Shown here in pieces: positions 1 through 7,761 of a stretch of 64,000 nt of DNA. This DNA is from Microbacteriaceae bacterium. GTDB taxonomy: Bacteria; Actinomycetota; Actinomycetes; Actinomycetales; Microbacteriaceae. The notes below the pieces were generated by a model. It searched no databases. It was not told the DNA's origin and saw nothing but the letters and a program-made list of their open reading frames with translations. Both the position numbers and the translations under genes were made by a program. The DNA lies in assembly GCA_019638805.1 (NCBI GenBank), contig JAHBTA010000004.1, positions 372,001-436,000 on the forward strand. Direction: 5' to 3'. Positions within the stretch are counted from its first letter, which is position 1. Each line of letters starts with the position of its first letter.

Positions 1-1178
1 CGTTCCGCCCGCGCCGGGACGAGAGTCGCGCCGATGATCCCCGCCGTCAGCAGCGCGATCGCCGCGATCGCCGCCGGCAGCCCGATCACCGGGGTGGCGA
101 GCCCCGCGGCGACGATGAGCACCGCTCCGACCAGCACGGCGGCCCCCGGCACCTCCGAGCGCTCGACGAGCGGCCGGTGCAGCGCCCAGGTCAGCACGAG
201 CACTGCGGCGACGGGCGCCGCCACGACCGTTCCGGCCAGCATCGGCGGCACGTCGGTGTGGTGCCCGGCGACCTCGACGGCGACCTCGAGCCCCGCCCCC
301 ACCGCTGCCACGCACGCGAAAAGCGCGTAGTGCCCGTACCCCCAGAGGAACGACCGGCCGCGGTGCATCGCGAGCCCTTCGCCGGCAGGGTGCAGGAAGT
401 ACACCCACCACAGCCCGACCAGGATCACGAGCCCCGCGATCCCGACGACGACCAGCCCGGCCGTCACGCCCGAGGCCTCCAGCGAGGCGCGCACGCCATT
501 GGTCGCCGCGAGCACCCCCTCGCCGAGCAGGATGATCACGAACAACCCATACCGCTCGGCGATGTGCCCCGGATGCCACGGGTCGCGTCCCGCGCGATTG
601 GCCCATACCGGCACCGAGACCTCCACGAGCGCGAGGACGAGGAACACGACCAGCGGGTAGAAGTCGGGGAAGAGCACCAGGCGCAGAACCCACAGCACCT
701 GCCCGAACACGATGCCCGCGACGTATCGCAGCGAAACCGCCCGGGTCTCCGGGTGCTCGACCGCCGCGCGCACCCACAGCCCGACCAGCCCGATGCGCAT
801 GACGAGGTACCCGATCGTGACCGCCGTGAAGTCGAAGCGCTCGAACGCCGCGGGCACCCCGGCCGCGAGCACGAGCACGCCCGCCATCTGCACGACCCCC
901 AGCACCCGGTACAGCACATCGCCCGGGTCGTAGCCCGAGGAGAACCAGGTGAAGTTCATCCACGCCCACCAGATCGCGAAGAACACGAAGAGGAAGGGCA
1001 CCACCGCATCGGTCAGGTGACCGGCGACGGTCGCGTGCGAGAGCTCGGACACGAGGGAGGCGACCGCGACCACGAAGATCAGGTCGAAGAGCAGCTCGAA
1101 GGGCGTCGCGACCCGGTGCGAGGCGTCGTCGGTGCGCGCCCGCATCGGGACGTGCAGCCGCAGGTGCCCGGAGCTCAT
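1..1178 (-). CDS. LtrA family low-temperature-requirement membrane protein (3' end cut by window)
   Basis: The reading frame opens at ATG 1178 and stays open to base 1, so about 392 residues are visible and the C-terminus is missing. Residues around 27-40 read FELLFDLIFVVAVASL, which matches the N-terminal signature of the LtrA family (PF06772). The rest is a series of hydrophobic segments typical of a polytopic membrane protein of about 12 helices. LtrA was named from a Listeria cold-growth mutant and its biochemical role is unknown. The start lies 17 bases after the end of kynU on the same strand, so the two may be cotranscribed. The family assignment is firm from the motif; no function is inferred. 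Confidence 0.85.
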   Translation of the reverse strand, partial: MSSGHLRLHVPMRARTDDASHRVATPFELLFDLIFVVAVASLVSELSHATVAGHLTDAVVPFLFVFFAIWWAWMNFTWFSSGYDPGDVLYRVLGVVQMAGVLVLAAGVPAAFERFDFTAVTIGYLVMRIGLVGLWVRAAVEHPETRAVSLRYVAGIVFGQVLWVLRLVLFPDFYPLVVFLVLALVEVSVPVWANRAGRDPWHPGHIAERYGLFVIILLGEGVLAATNGVRASLEASGVTAGLVVVGIAGLVILVGLWWVYFLHPAGEGLAMHRGRSFLWGYGHYALFACVAAVGAGLEVAVEVAGHHTDVPPMLAGTVVAAPVAAVLVLTWALHRPLVERSEVPGAAVLVGAVLIVAAGLATPVIGLPAAIAAIALLTAGIIGATLVPARAE

Positions 1179-1194
1179 AGCGTGCCCACGCGGC

Positions 1195-2400
1195 TCATGC
1201 CCCCGCCGCCGCGAGCTCCTCGGCGATCGCCCGCACCCCCGCCTCGACCTCGGCGAAACCCGTCGAGAGCGGCGAGAGCCCGAGCCGGATGCCATTGGGC
1301 CGTCGGAAGTCCGGGATGACCCCGCGTTCCCAGAGCCGCGGCATGATGACCTCGAAACCGTCGTGGTCGAGCGTGACGTGCCCCCCACGGCGGGCCGGGT
1401 CGCGCGGCGACGCGAGCACCGCCGTGGGCAGAAGCTCGTCGGCCAGGGAGAGCGCGTGCTCGGTGAGGGCCATCGATTTGGTGCGCACCGCATCCATGCC
1501 CGCCTCGGCGAGCATCTCGATCGCGGGGCCGAGGGCGGCCATGCCCAGGATCGGGGGCGTGCCGCTCAGAACGCGCCGGATGCCGGGACCGGGCGCGTAC
1601 CCCTGCCCCATCTCGAACGGGGTCGCCGACCCGATCCAGCCCTGGATCGGCTGCCGGTACTCCTCCAGCAGCCCGGCTCGCACGTACGCGAACGCAGGCG
1701 CGCCCGGCCCGCCGTTGAGGTACTTGTAGCCGCAGCCGACCGCCAGGTCGACACCCCAGGCGTCGAGCTCGAGCGGGATCGCGCCGACCGCGTGGCACAG
1801 GTCCCACAGCATGAGCGCACCCGCGCCGTGCACCAGGTCGGTGATGGCGACGACGTCGGCGAGCGCGCCCGAGCGGTACGCGATCGCGGACAGCACCACG
1901 AGCGCGGTGCGGGGTCCGGCGAGCGCGGCCACCGCATCCGGGGTCACATCGCCCGGGTCGATCCAGCGCAGGGTCGCGCCGGTCTCGGCCGCGATGCCCT
2001 CGAGCACGTAGCGGTCGGTGGGGAAGTCGTCGCGATGCACCACGATCTCGTCGCGGCCGGGCCGCAGCGCGAGGGCCGCGCGGATCTGCTTATAGAGCAG
2101 CACGGTCGTCGAGTCGCCGATCACGGTCTGCCCCGCCGCCGCGCCGAGCGCCACCTCGGCCAGCCGGTCGCCCAGGCGCACCGGCTCGTCGAGCCACACC
2201 TCGTCCCAGCCGCGGATGAGCCGCCCGCCCCACTCCTCGCGCGCGACGCGCTCGAGGTTCTCGAGGGATGCCGCGAGCGGCCTCCCGAGGGAGTTGCCAT
2301 CCAGGTACGCCACGAGTCCCGCACTCGGGGCGAAGCGCTCCCGGAAGCGCGCGAGCGGGTCGGCGGCGTCGAGCTCTGCACTGGAGGGAATCTGAGTCAC
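1195..2400 (-). CDS. kynU: kynureninase
   Basis: This 401-residue protein is a PLP-dependent fold-type I enzyme that cleaves L-kynurenine to anthranilate and alanine. The PLP lysine is K226 in GCGYKYLNGGPG and the ring-binding aspartate is D200 in MLWDLCHAVG; DGNSLGRP near residues 34-41 is also typical of kynureninase. It starts with GTG, which overlaps the stop of the upstream oxidoreductase gene (GTGA), so the two are translationally coupled. No other kynurenine-pathway gene (tryptophan dioxygenase, formamidase) is in the window, so the substrate must come from a distant locus or from outside the cell. Length and motifs fit the bacterial family well. Confidence 0.93.
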   Translation of the reverse strand: MTQIPSSAELDAADPLARFRERFAPSAGLVAYLDGNSLGRPLAASLENLERVAREEWGGRLIRGWDEVWLDEPVRLGDRLAEVALGAAAGQTVIGDSTTVLLYKQIRAALALRPGRDEIVVHRDDFPTDRYVLEGIAAETGATLRWIDPGDVTPDAVAALAGPRTALVVLSAIAYRSGALADVVAITDLVHGAGALMLWDLCHAVGAIPLELDAWGVDLAVGCGYKYLNGGPGAPAFAYVRAGLLEEYRQPIQGWIGSATPFEMGQGYAPGPGIRRVLSGTPPILGMAALGPAIEMLAEAGMDAVRTKSMALTEHALSLADELLPTAVLASPRDPARRGGHVTLDHDGFEVIMPRLWERGVIPDFRRPNGIRLGLSPLSTGFAEVEAGVRAIAEELAAAGA

Positions 2401-3422
2401 GTCACTACTCCTACCTGGCGCCGGGCCTCGTCAATGGTGCGCAAGAGCCGCGCCGTGCGCTCGAGGGGATGCTCGGGCGCCTCGGTGCGACCCTCCGCGA
2501 TGTGCGCCGCCACCGTGGCCGCCTGGTACGCGAGTCCGTCGCGATGCCGCAGCGCGGAGGGGTCGGCGTAGCGCAGCTCGCCTCCGGCGGAGATCATCCG
2601 GAACCCGCCAGGAGACCAGAACGGCCCGTCGATCTCGACCCGCCCCGACTCCCCGGCGACGAACGCCGTGTTGGGGGTCGAGGCGATCATGCTCGCGGTC
2701 GCCGCGCCCAGCCCGCCCTCGTGCTCGGTCAGGACGGCGGCCTGCTCCTCGACGCCCGTCGAGGTCAGGCTCCCGCGCGCCGTGACCCGGCTCGCGTCGC
2801 CGAGCGCGAACGCGGTGAACCACAGCGGGTAGATGCCCAGGTCCAGCAGTGCGCCCCCCGCTGCCGCGGGGTCGTACGCGCGGCTCGTGGCGTCGAACCC
2901 GAAGGCGATCCCGAAGTCCGCCGCGGCCGCGACCGGCCGGCCCAGCGCACCGTCGTCCAGCAGGCGCCGCAGGACGGTCGTCTGCGGGAGGAAGCGCGTC
3001 CACATGGCCTCCATCGCGAAGACCCCAGCCTCCCGCGCCGCCTCCGCGACCCGTCGCACGTCCGCCTCGGTCGTGGCCAGCGGCTTCTCGATCAGGACGT
3101 GCTTGCCCGCCGAGATGGCCAGCAGGGCCAGGGGCACGTGGTGGACGTGCGGCGGGCTCACATAGACGACGTCGATCTCGGGGTCGGCGACGAGCGCCTC
3201 GTACCCCTCGTGCCAGCGGGGGATGCCGTGTCGGCTCGCGAAGCCCGCCGCCCGCTCAGCGTCCCGGGATGCGACCGCGAGGACGCGCTGATCCGTGTGG
3301 GCGTGCACCGTGCGCACCCAGTCGTCCGCGATCCGCCCGGGCGCCAGCACCCCCCAGCGCAGCACGGGTCCTCCCCGGAGGGGCGTGTTCGTGGCGTCGG
3401 GGAGCGAGCGGGGAAGGGGCAC
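2397..3422 (-). CDS. Gfo/Idh/MocA family NAD(P)-dependent oxidoreductase
   Basis: A 341-residue protein. Its N-terminal Rossmann domain carries WGVLAPGRIA near residues 23-32, followed by the family signature EKPLA at 112-116. A C-terminal Gfo/Idh/MocA domain follows, with DLGIYPLWF around the expected substrate pocket. Members oxidise or reduce sugars, inositols or related polyols with NAD(P). The specificity cannot be read from the sequence. The gene starts with GTG at 3422; about 20 residues precede the Rossmann fold, so a start nearer the fold is possible. It overlaps kynU by four bases, but a metabolic link between the two is not evident. Confidence 0.85.
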   Translation of the reverse strand: MPLPRSLPDATNTPLRGGPVLRWGVLAPGRIADDWVRTVHAHTDQRVLAVASRDAERAAGFASRHGIPRWHEGYEALVADPEIDVVYVSPPHVHHVPLALLAISAGKHVLIEKPLATTEADVRRVAEAAREAGVFAMEAMWTRFLPQTTVLRRLLDDGALGRPVAAAADFGIAFGFDATSRAYDPAAAGGALLDLGIYPLWFTAFALGDASRVTARGSLTSTGVEEQAAVLTEHEGGLGAATASMIASTPNTAFVAGESGRVEIDGPFWSPGGFRMISAGGELRYADPSALRHRDGLAYQAATVAAHIAEGRTEAPEHPLERTARLLRTIDEARRQVGVVT

Positions 3423-3432
3423 GGCTGCGACG

Positions 3433-4428
3433 CTACCGGGAGCGGCCGGTCCACTGCAGCAGCTGCTCCACCCGGTAGGTGGTCACGATGCGCTCGGGCG
3501 GCACGCCGTTGCGCTCGGCGCGCTCCGCGCCGTAGTCGAGCAGCCCGAGCTGGCCGGGCGCGTGCGCGTCCGAGTCGATCGAGAAGAGGCACCCCTCGTC
3601 GAGCGCGACCTGGATCAGCTCGTCGGGCGGATCCTGCCGCTCGGGTCGCGAGTTGATCTCGACCGCGACGCCGTGCGCGGCGCAGGCCCGGAACACCTCG
3701 CGCGCATCGAACCGCGCACCCGGCCGGGTGCCCCGCGCGCCCTCCACGAGCCGCCCGGTCACGTGGCCGAGCACGTCGGTGCGCGGGTGGCTCACGGCGG
3801 CCACCATGCGCCGGGTCATCGCCCGGGACTCGGACTTGAGCTTGGAGTGCACGCTCGCCACGACCACGTCGAGCCGCCCGAGCAGCTCGTCGGTCTGGTC
3901 GAGCGTGCCGTCCTCGTTGATGTCGACCTCGATGCCGGTGAGCACGCGGATGCCGTCCGCGGCCAGGCCGGCCACGGCATCCAGCTGCTCCTCCAGGCGC
4001 TCAGCGCTCAGGCCGCGCGCGACCCGCAGGCGAGGCGAGTGGTCGGTGATCGCGAGGTACTCGTGGCCGAGCGAACGCGCCGCCTCGACCATGGGCTCGA
4101 TCGGGGTGGTGCCGTCGCTCCACTCGGTGTGCGCGTGGAGGTCGCCACGCAGCTTGGCACGCAGCTCGCTCGTCGCGGCGACCGCGCTCGTCTCGCGCAG
4201 CTTCGCCAGGTACTCCGGCACCTCGCCGGCGAGCGCCTGCTGGATCACCGTGAAGGTGGTGTCGCCGATGCCCTGCGTCTTCCGCAGCCGCACCGGGTCG
4301 TTCAGGATGGCCGGATCCAGCCGCGCGACGATGTCGCCCGCCGTGCGGAACGCCTTCGATTTGTACCGGATGGCCCGGTCCCGCTCGAGCAGGAACGCGA
4401 TCTCGGTGAGCGCGTCGACGGGGTCCAC
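3433..4428 (-). CDS. PHP domain protein with N-terminal helix-hairpin-helix (PolX-like, polymerase-less)
   Basis: 331 residues. Residues 1-85 resemble the 8-kDa and fingers helices of family X polymerases, including a helix-hairpin-helix at KTQGIGDTTF (50-59). A PHP phosphoesterase domain follows, with the metal-binding start GDLHAHTEWSDG (H98, H100) and later ITDHSPRL, EVDIN, VASVH, EINSRP and SIDSDAH. Bacterial PolX proteins combine polymerase and PHP parts; here the catalytic polymerase palm is absent and only the DNA-binding front end and the PHP domain remain. The likely role is metal-dependent phosphoesterase or nuclease action linked to DNA repair, or histidinol-phosphatase-like activity. 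The start is GTG 4428, ten bases after the cyclodeaminase gene. Confidence 0.82.
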   Translation of the reverse strand: MDPVDALTEIAFLLERDRAIRYKSKAFRTAGDIVARLDPAILNDPVRLRKTQGIGDTTFTVIQQALAGEVPEYLAKLRETSAVAATSELRAKLRGDLHAHTEWSDGTTPIEPMVEAARSLGHEYLAITDHSPRLRVARGLSAERLEEQLDAVAGLAADGIRVLTGIEVDINEDGTLDQTDELLGRLDVVVASVHSKLKSESRAMTRRMVAAVSHPRTDVLGHVTGRLVEGARGTRPGARFDAREVFRACAAHGVAVEINSRPERQDPPDELIQVALDEGCLFSIDSDAHAPGQLGLLDYGAERAERNGVPPERIVTTYRVEQLLQWTGRSR

Positions 4429-4437
4429 GCCCCGACG

Positions 4438-5466
4438 CTATTCCACCGGGCTGAGTTGCGGCACGAGCCCGAACAGATCCTTCGGGTCCTCGGGCGCGGC
4501 GACCAGGTCGATGTCGATGCACGCCGAGGTGCCGGTCACGGCATCGCGCAGGTAGCGCAGCGCACTGAAGTCCTCGATCGCGAAGCCGACCGAGTCGAAG
4601 AGGGTGATCTGCTCGTCCGAGGTGCGACCTTTCGCCGCCCCGGTGACGACCTCCCAGAGCTCGGTCACCGCGAACTCGGCGGGCTTGTTCTGGATCTCGC
4701 CCTCGACGCGGGTCTGCGGGGTGTACTCGACGAACACCGCCGCGCGGTCCAGGATCGCCGGGTCCAGCTCGGTCTTGCCGGGGCAGTCGCCGCCGATCGC
4801 GTTGAGGTGGGTGCCGGGCCGCACGTCGTCGGCGTGCAGAACGGTGGCGTTGGTCTTGTCGGCCGTGCAGGTGGTCACGACGTCGGCGCCGTCGGCGGCT
4901 TCCGCCGCCGACCCGCACACCGCGATCTCGAACCCCAGGGGGGTGAGGTTGCGCACGAGCTTGGCCATGGCATCCGGGTCGGTGTCGAAGATACGCAGCC
5001 GCGAGACGCCCAGCACCTCGCGGAAGGCGATCGCCTGGAACTCGGCCTGCGAACCGGTGCCGACGAGCGCCATGACCTCGCTGTCCGGCCGCGCGAGCGT
5101 GCGCGCCGCGAAGGCCGAGGTGGCCGCGGTGCGCAGCGCGGTGAGCAGCGTCATCTCGGCGACGAAGATCGGGTAGCCGTTGTGCACGCTCGCCAGCACG
5201 CCGAACGCGGTGACGGTCTGGTAGCCCCGCAGCGGGTTGGAGGGGTGACCGTTGACGTACTTGAAGGCGTACAGGTCGGGGTCGCTGATCGGCATGAGCT
5301 CGATGACGCCCCACGGGGTGTGGCTGGCGATGCGCTCGACCTTGTCGAACTCGGGCCAGCGGCGGAAGTCGTCGGCGATGTAGTCGACCATGCCGCGCAT
5401 GATGGCGCCCGGACCGCGGTCTGCGATCCAGCGGGCCATGGCGGCGACGCCCACGAACTCGGTCAT
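4438..5466 (-). CDS. ocd: ornithine cyclodeaminase
   Basis: 342 residues of the OCD/mu-crystallin family. It converts L-ornithine to L-proline and ammonia with bound NAD. The Rossmann nucleotide motif is VGTGSQAEFQ, and an N-terminal block (MPISDPDLYAFKYVNGHP) supplies substrate-binding Arg/Lys positions. The start chosen is ATG 5466, because it overlaps the stop of the upstream hydrolase gene (ATGA) and begins the conserved N-terminus; an ATG eight codons earlier lies inside that gene. The pair makes an arginine to ornithine to proline route, and the divergent Lrp regulator at 6416 is a likely controller. Confidence 0.92.
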   Translation of the reverse strand: MTEFVGVAAMARWIADRGPGAIMRGMVDYIADDFRRWPEFDKVERIASHTPWGVIELMPISDPDLYAFKYVNGHPSNPLRGYQTVTAFGVLASVHNGYPIFVAEMTLLTALRTAATSAFAARTLARPDSEVMALVGTGSQAEFQAIAFREVLGVSRLRIFDTDPDAMAKLVRNLTPLGFEIAVCGSAAEAADGADVVTTCTADKTNATVLHADDVRPGTHLNAIGGDCPGKTELDPAILDRAAVFVEYTPQTRVEGEIQNKPAEFAVTELWEVVTGAAKGRTSDEQITLFDSVGFAIEDFSALRYLRDAVTGTSACIDIDLVAAPEDPKDLFGLVPQLSPVE

Positions 5467-6311
5467 GAACGCAATTCCAGCGTGCAGCACTTGACCCCGC
5501 CACCCCCGAGAAGCAACTCCGAGAGGTCGACTCCATGTGCGATGTATCCACGTTCGGTCAGCTGGCGCTCGAAATCCGTGGCGCGCGAGGCGATCACGAC
5601 GTTGCGCCCGTCGCTGAAGCTGTTGAGCCCGAGCACCTTGGCGTCCTCATCGTTGACGTGGATCGCGTCGGGGAAGCGCTCGTCGAGGATGTCGAGCGAG
5701 CGCGCGTCGAAGGCCTTGGGCAGGAAGGCCACGCTGTCCGGCCCGCCCTTCGAGTCGAGCACCGCGAACGCGGTGTCCAGGTGGTAGAAGCTCGGGTCGA
5801 TGAGCTTGAGGGTGACCACCTCGCGCTGGTAGATCGCGCGCAGCTCGTCGTGGCTGGCCGGGTCGGTGCGGAAGCCGGTTCCCGCGTAGATGGTGTCGCC
5901 GACGAGCAGCATGTCGCCCTCGCCCTCGTTGGTCGCGACCGGTTCGCGCACGTCGAACCCGTTGGCGCGGAACCAGTCCATGTAGGCGGGGCCCTCGGGC
6001 TGGCGCTCCGGGTACTCGAACTTGGCGCCGTAGGCGATGCCGTCCAGCACGTAGCCGCCGTTCGCGGCGTAGACCATGTCGGGCAGCCCGGGGATCGGGT
6101 CGATCAGGTGGATCTCGAAGCCGAGCTCGACGTACTTCGCGTGCAGGGTCTCCCACTGCCGCACGGCGAGCGAGGTGTCGGTGGGGTCCTCCGGGTGCAT
6201 CCACGGGTTGATGCGGTAGCTGACGGTGAAGTGCTCGGGCCGGCACATCAGCACGGTGCGCTTGGTCGCCGCCCGCGCGGGCGCGGAGGCAGAGGGCGAG
6301 GTCATCGTCAT
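5463..6311 (-). CDS. guanidino-group hydrolase (dimethylargininase / arginine dihydrolase-like)
   Basis: 282 residues of the amidinotransferase/guanidine-modifying superfamily (DDAH, arginine deiminase, AgrE/ArgZ N-domain). Visible features are MCRPEHFTVSYRINPWM near the N-terminus, the ANGGYVL strand, the catalytic histidine in SFYHLDTAF, and the nucleophile in GGGGVKCC (C275). The INPWM and VKCCTLEL blocks look closer to the arginine-dihydrolase domain of cyanobacterial AgrE/ArgZ and to actinobacterial dimethylargininases than to classical arginine deiminase; this is a judgement by eye. Coupling to ornithine cyclodeaminase suggests ornithine or citrulline as product. ATG 6311 is chosen as start because it has the usual short leader; an in-frame extension to 6401 is possible. 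Confidence 0.82.
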   Translation of the reverse strand: MTMTSPSASAPARAATKRTVLMCRPEHFTVSYRINPWMHPEDPTDTSLAVRQWETLHAKYVELGFEIHLIDPIPGLPDMVYAANGGYVLDGIAYGAKFEYPERQPEGPAYMDWFRANGFDVREPVATNEGEGDMLLVGDTIYAGTGFRTDPASHDELRAIYQREVVTLKLIDPSFYHLDTAFAVLDSKGGPDSVAFLPKAFDARSLDILDERFPDAIHVNDEDAKVLGLNSFSDGRNVVIASRATDFERQLTERGYIAHGVDLSELLLGGGGVKCCTLELRS

Positions 6312-6415
6312 GTTTCCCAGTGTCGCACGCACGCATCCGGCGATTCCCGCCGCGGGGCGCACGGGATCGCCACGAATGCTGGTGCTCGCGCAACGATCCA
6401 CCGTAGGGTGTCGGG

Positions 6416-6853
6416 ATGGACAACCTGGACTACGGCATCCTCGACCTGCTGCGCCAGAACGCCCGCGCCGGGTACGGCGACATCGGGGAGAAGGTCGGGC
6501 TGTCCGCCTCCGCGGTCAAGCGCCGGGTGGATCGCCTGGTCGCCGACGGCGTCATCCGCGCCTTCACCATCCAGGTCGACCCGGCCGTCGACGGCATGGC
6601 GACCGAGGCCTACGTCGAGCTGTTCTGCCGGGGCACGGTCGCCCCGGAGGAGCTCAAGCGCATCCTGTCCGGCGTGCCCGAGGTGGTCGACGCGTCGACC
6701 GTGACCGGTTCGGCGGATGCGGTGGTCCACATCCGCTCGCGCGACATCCCCTCCCTGGAGAACGCCCTCGAGAAGGTGCGGATCGCCCCCTCGGTGGATC
6801 ACACCCGCTCGGCGATCGTGCTCTCGCACCTCATCCACCGCAGCTACGACTGA
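6416..6853 (+). CDS. Lrp/AsnC family transcriptional regulator
   Basis: 145 residues. An N-terminal winged helix-turn-helix (about 5-55, including SASAVKRRVDRLVADGVI) is followed by an AsnC ligand-binding RAM domain ending LSHLIHRSYD. It is divergent from the arginine/ornithine catabolic pair across 104 bases, and Lrp-family proteins commonly control neighbouring amino-acid genes in response to an amino acid. The last codons and the stop lie inside a 27-bp sequence repeated at 8806, so the downstream 2 kb was inserted at this gene's 3' end without changing the protein. Confidence 0.92.
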   Translation: MDNLDYGILDLLRQNARAGYGDIGEKVGLSASAVKRRVDRLVADGVIRAFTIQVDPAVDGMATEAYVELFCRGTVAPEELKRILSGVPEVVDASTVTGSADAVVHIRSRDIPSLENALEKVRIAPSVDHTRSAIVLSHLIHRSYD

Positions 6854-6861
6854 GGCGCCCG
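6835..6861. repeat. 27-bp direct repeat, left copy (gene-tail duplication of cassette 1)
   Basis: Perfect 27-bp repeat starting CCACCGCAGCTACGACTGAG, identical to 8806-8832; identity stops at both edges (T/G on the left, C/A on the right). The left copy encodes the last residues and stop of the Lrp protein. It looks like the left junction of an inserted cassette. Confidence 0.9.
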
Positions 6862-6880
6862 CCCGCTACGTGACGAAACC

Positions 6881-7210
6881 TTGCGTCGCGCGGCGTCGAG
6901 CCGCTATCGTGCGAGCGTTCTTTCCATAGGTTCGCTCACACCGGTCGGAACGACAACGCCGAACGTGCTGATGTCGGTCTGGGAAGAGGCCGAACCGGAG
7001 GGCGGCTACCTCGACTACTCCTTCGAGTCCCAGATCTCTGAGTCCGAGGACGGACCCGCGATTGCGAGCGACGTCACTCCCGGGCAGCGCGAAGAGGGTG
7101 ACGAGGGGTACTCCGAGGCGTCTTGGGCGGTGCCCGGAGGGCTGCTGTCGTTCGGACAGGACTACGTCGTACGATCACGGCTCGCATTCGGTTCGGAACG
7201 CGGAGAGTGA
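6881..7210 (+). pseudogene. Fragment of a surface/Rhs-type beta-sandwich domain (remnant)
   Basis: About 109 codons from a TTG, without a convincing ribosome site. The peptide has alternating beta-strand character with motifs such as YLDYSFESQI, TPGQ and LLSFGQDYVVRSRLAFG, like the fibronectin-like modules that precede YD repeats in secreted actinobacterial proteins; compare [11 protein letters not shown] in the Rhs protein at 34199-41998. After the TGA at 7208-7210 the same frame continues SPWTPFAVTAPSPAPTLL, a typical linker, which suggests a broken longer gene. Alternatively it is a real small gene, since a GTG at 7207 overlaps its stop (GTGA). I favour a decayed remnant joined to a toxin domain. 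Confidence 0.5.
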
Positions 7211-7761
7211 AGCCCCTGGACGCCTTTCGCCGTCACGGCACCCTCACCTGCCCCGACCCTGTTGACCCCCCCCCCGGACGGCACTCTCTCGACCAAGCGC
7301 GAATCAAGGCGTACACCGAACTCGACCCATCCCTGGTGCGCTTCTACACCTACACCGCGGAAACGCTGCCCAGGTACATGAAGTCGGGCAGGGCTGGCGA
7401 GAAGGCGCTCATGAAGCTCGATCCGAACCTCACGGGCTACAAGCAAGTGCGGGACACGGTCCAGATTGTTGTGGGCGGCAAGTCGGTCACCAAGATCCGC
7501 TACTGGGGCGGAAAGTACATCGTCGATGGCATTAGGCACTACTTCGAGGCGAAAGTCGGATACGCGGCCTCGGCCTTCGTGCATGCGCAGGTCACCAAGG
7601 ACATAGCGCAGGCCGCAGCACCCGGCGCACGTGTGATCGAGTGGCACTTCTGGGCTAGCGGCCTCACAGGCAAGATTGGACCATCGCTCCCCGTTCTGAA
7701 CCGCCTGACAGAGGCGGGCATAACTGTCGTCTTCCACTTTCCCGGAGGTGCTTTGAGTTGA
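7207..7761 (+). CDS. PD-(D/E)XK nuclease-like toxin domain protein
   Basis: 184 residues from GTG 7207; the frame extends up to TTG 7123, and ATG 7378 would give 128 residues, so the start is uncertain. The C-terminal half reads like a restriction-endonuclease-fold toxin tip: D107 in YIVDGIRHY, then E114-A-K116 in YFEAKVGY, a conserved Gln in HAQVTKDI, the strand VIEWHFW and a final GITVVFHFP. This spacing (D, then ExK, then Q helix) fits PD-(D/E)XK domains found at the C-termini of polymorphic toxins. No signal peptide, Rhs core or secretion module is attached, so it appears to be an orphan toxin end. The next gene overlaps its stop and is the candidate antidote. The family assignment is by motif only. 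Confidence 0.6.
   Translation: MKPLDAFRRHGTLTCPDPVDPPPGRHSLDQARIKAYTELDPSLVRFYTYTAETLPRYMKSGRAGEKALMKLDPNLTGYKQVRDTVQIVVGGKSVTKIRYWGGKYIVDGIRHYFEAKVGYAASAFVHAQVTKDIAQAAAPGARVIEWHFWASGLTGKIGPSLPVLNRLTEAGITVVFHFPGGALS
7266..7275. repeat. Poly-C tract (10 C) inside the toxin reading frame
   Basis: Ten consecutive C bases within the frame that reads into the nuclease domain. A one-base change would disconnect upstream starts from the domain. The neighbouring frame ends at TGA 7263-7265, immediately before the tract. Confidence 0.85.

Noticed and set aside
5463..6401. Longer 312-residue start for the guanidino hydrolase
   Set aside because: The extra 30 residues have no family counterpart and run almost to the Lrp start; ATG 6311 gives the expected N-terminus.
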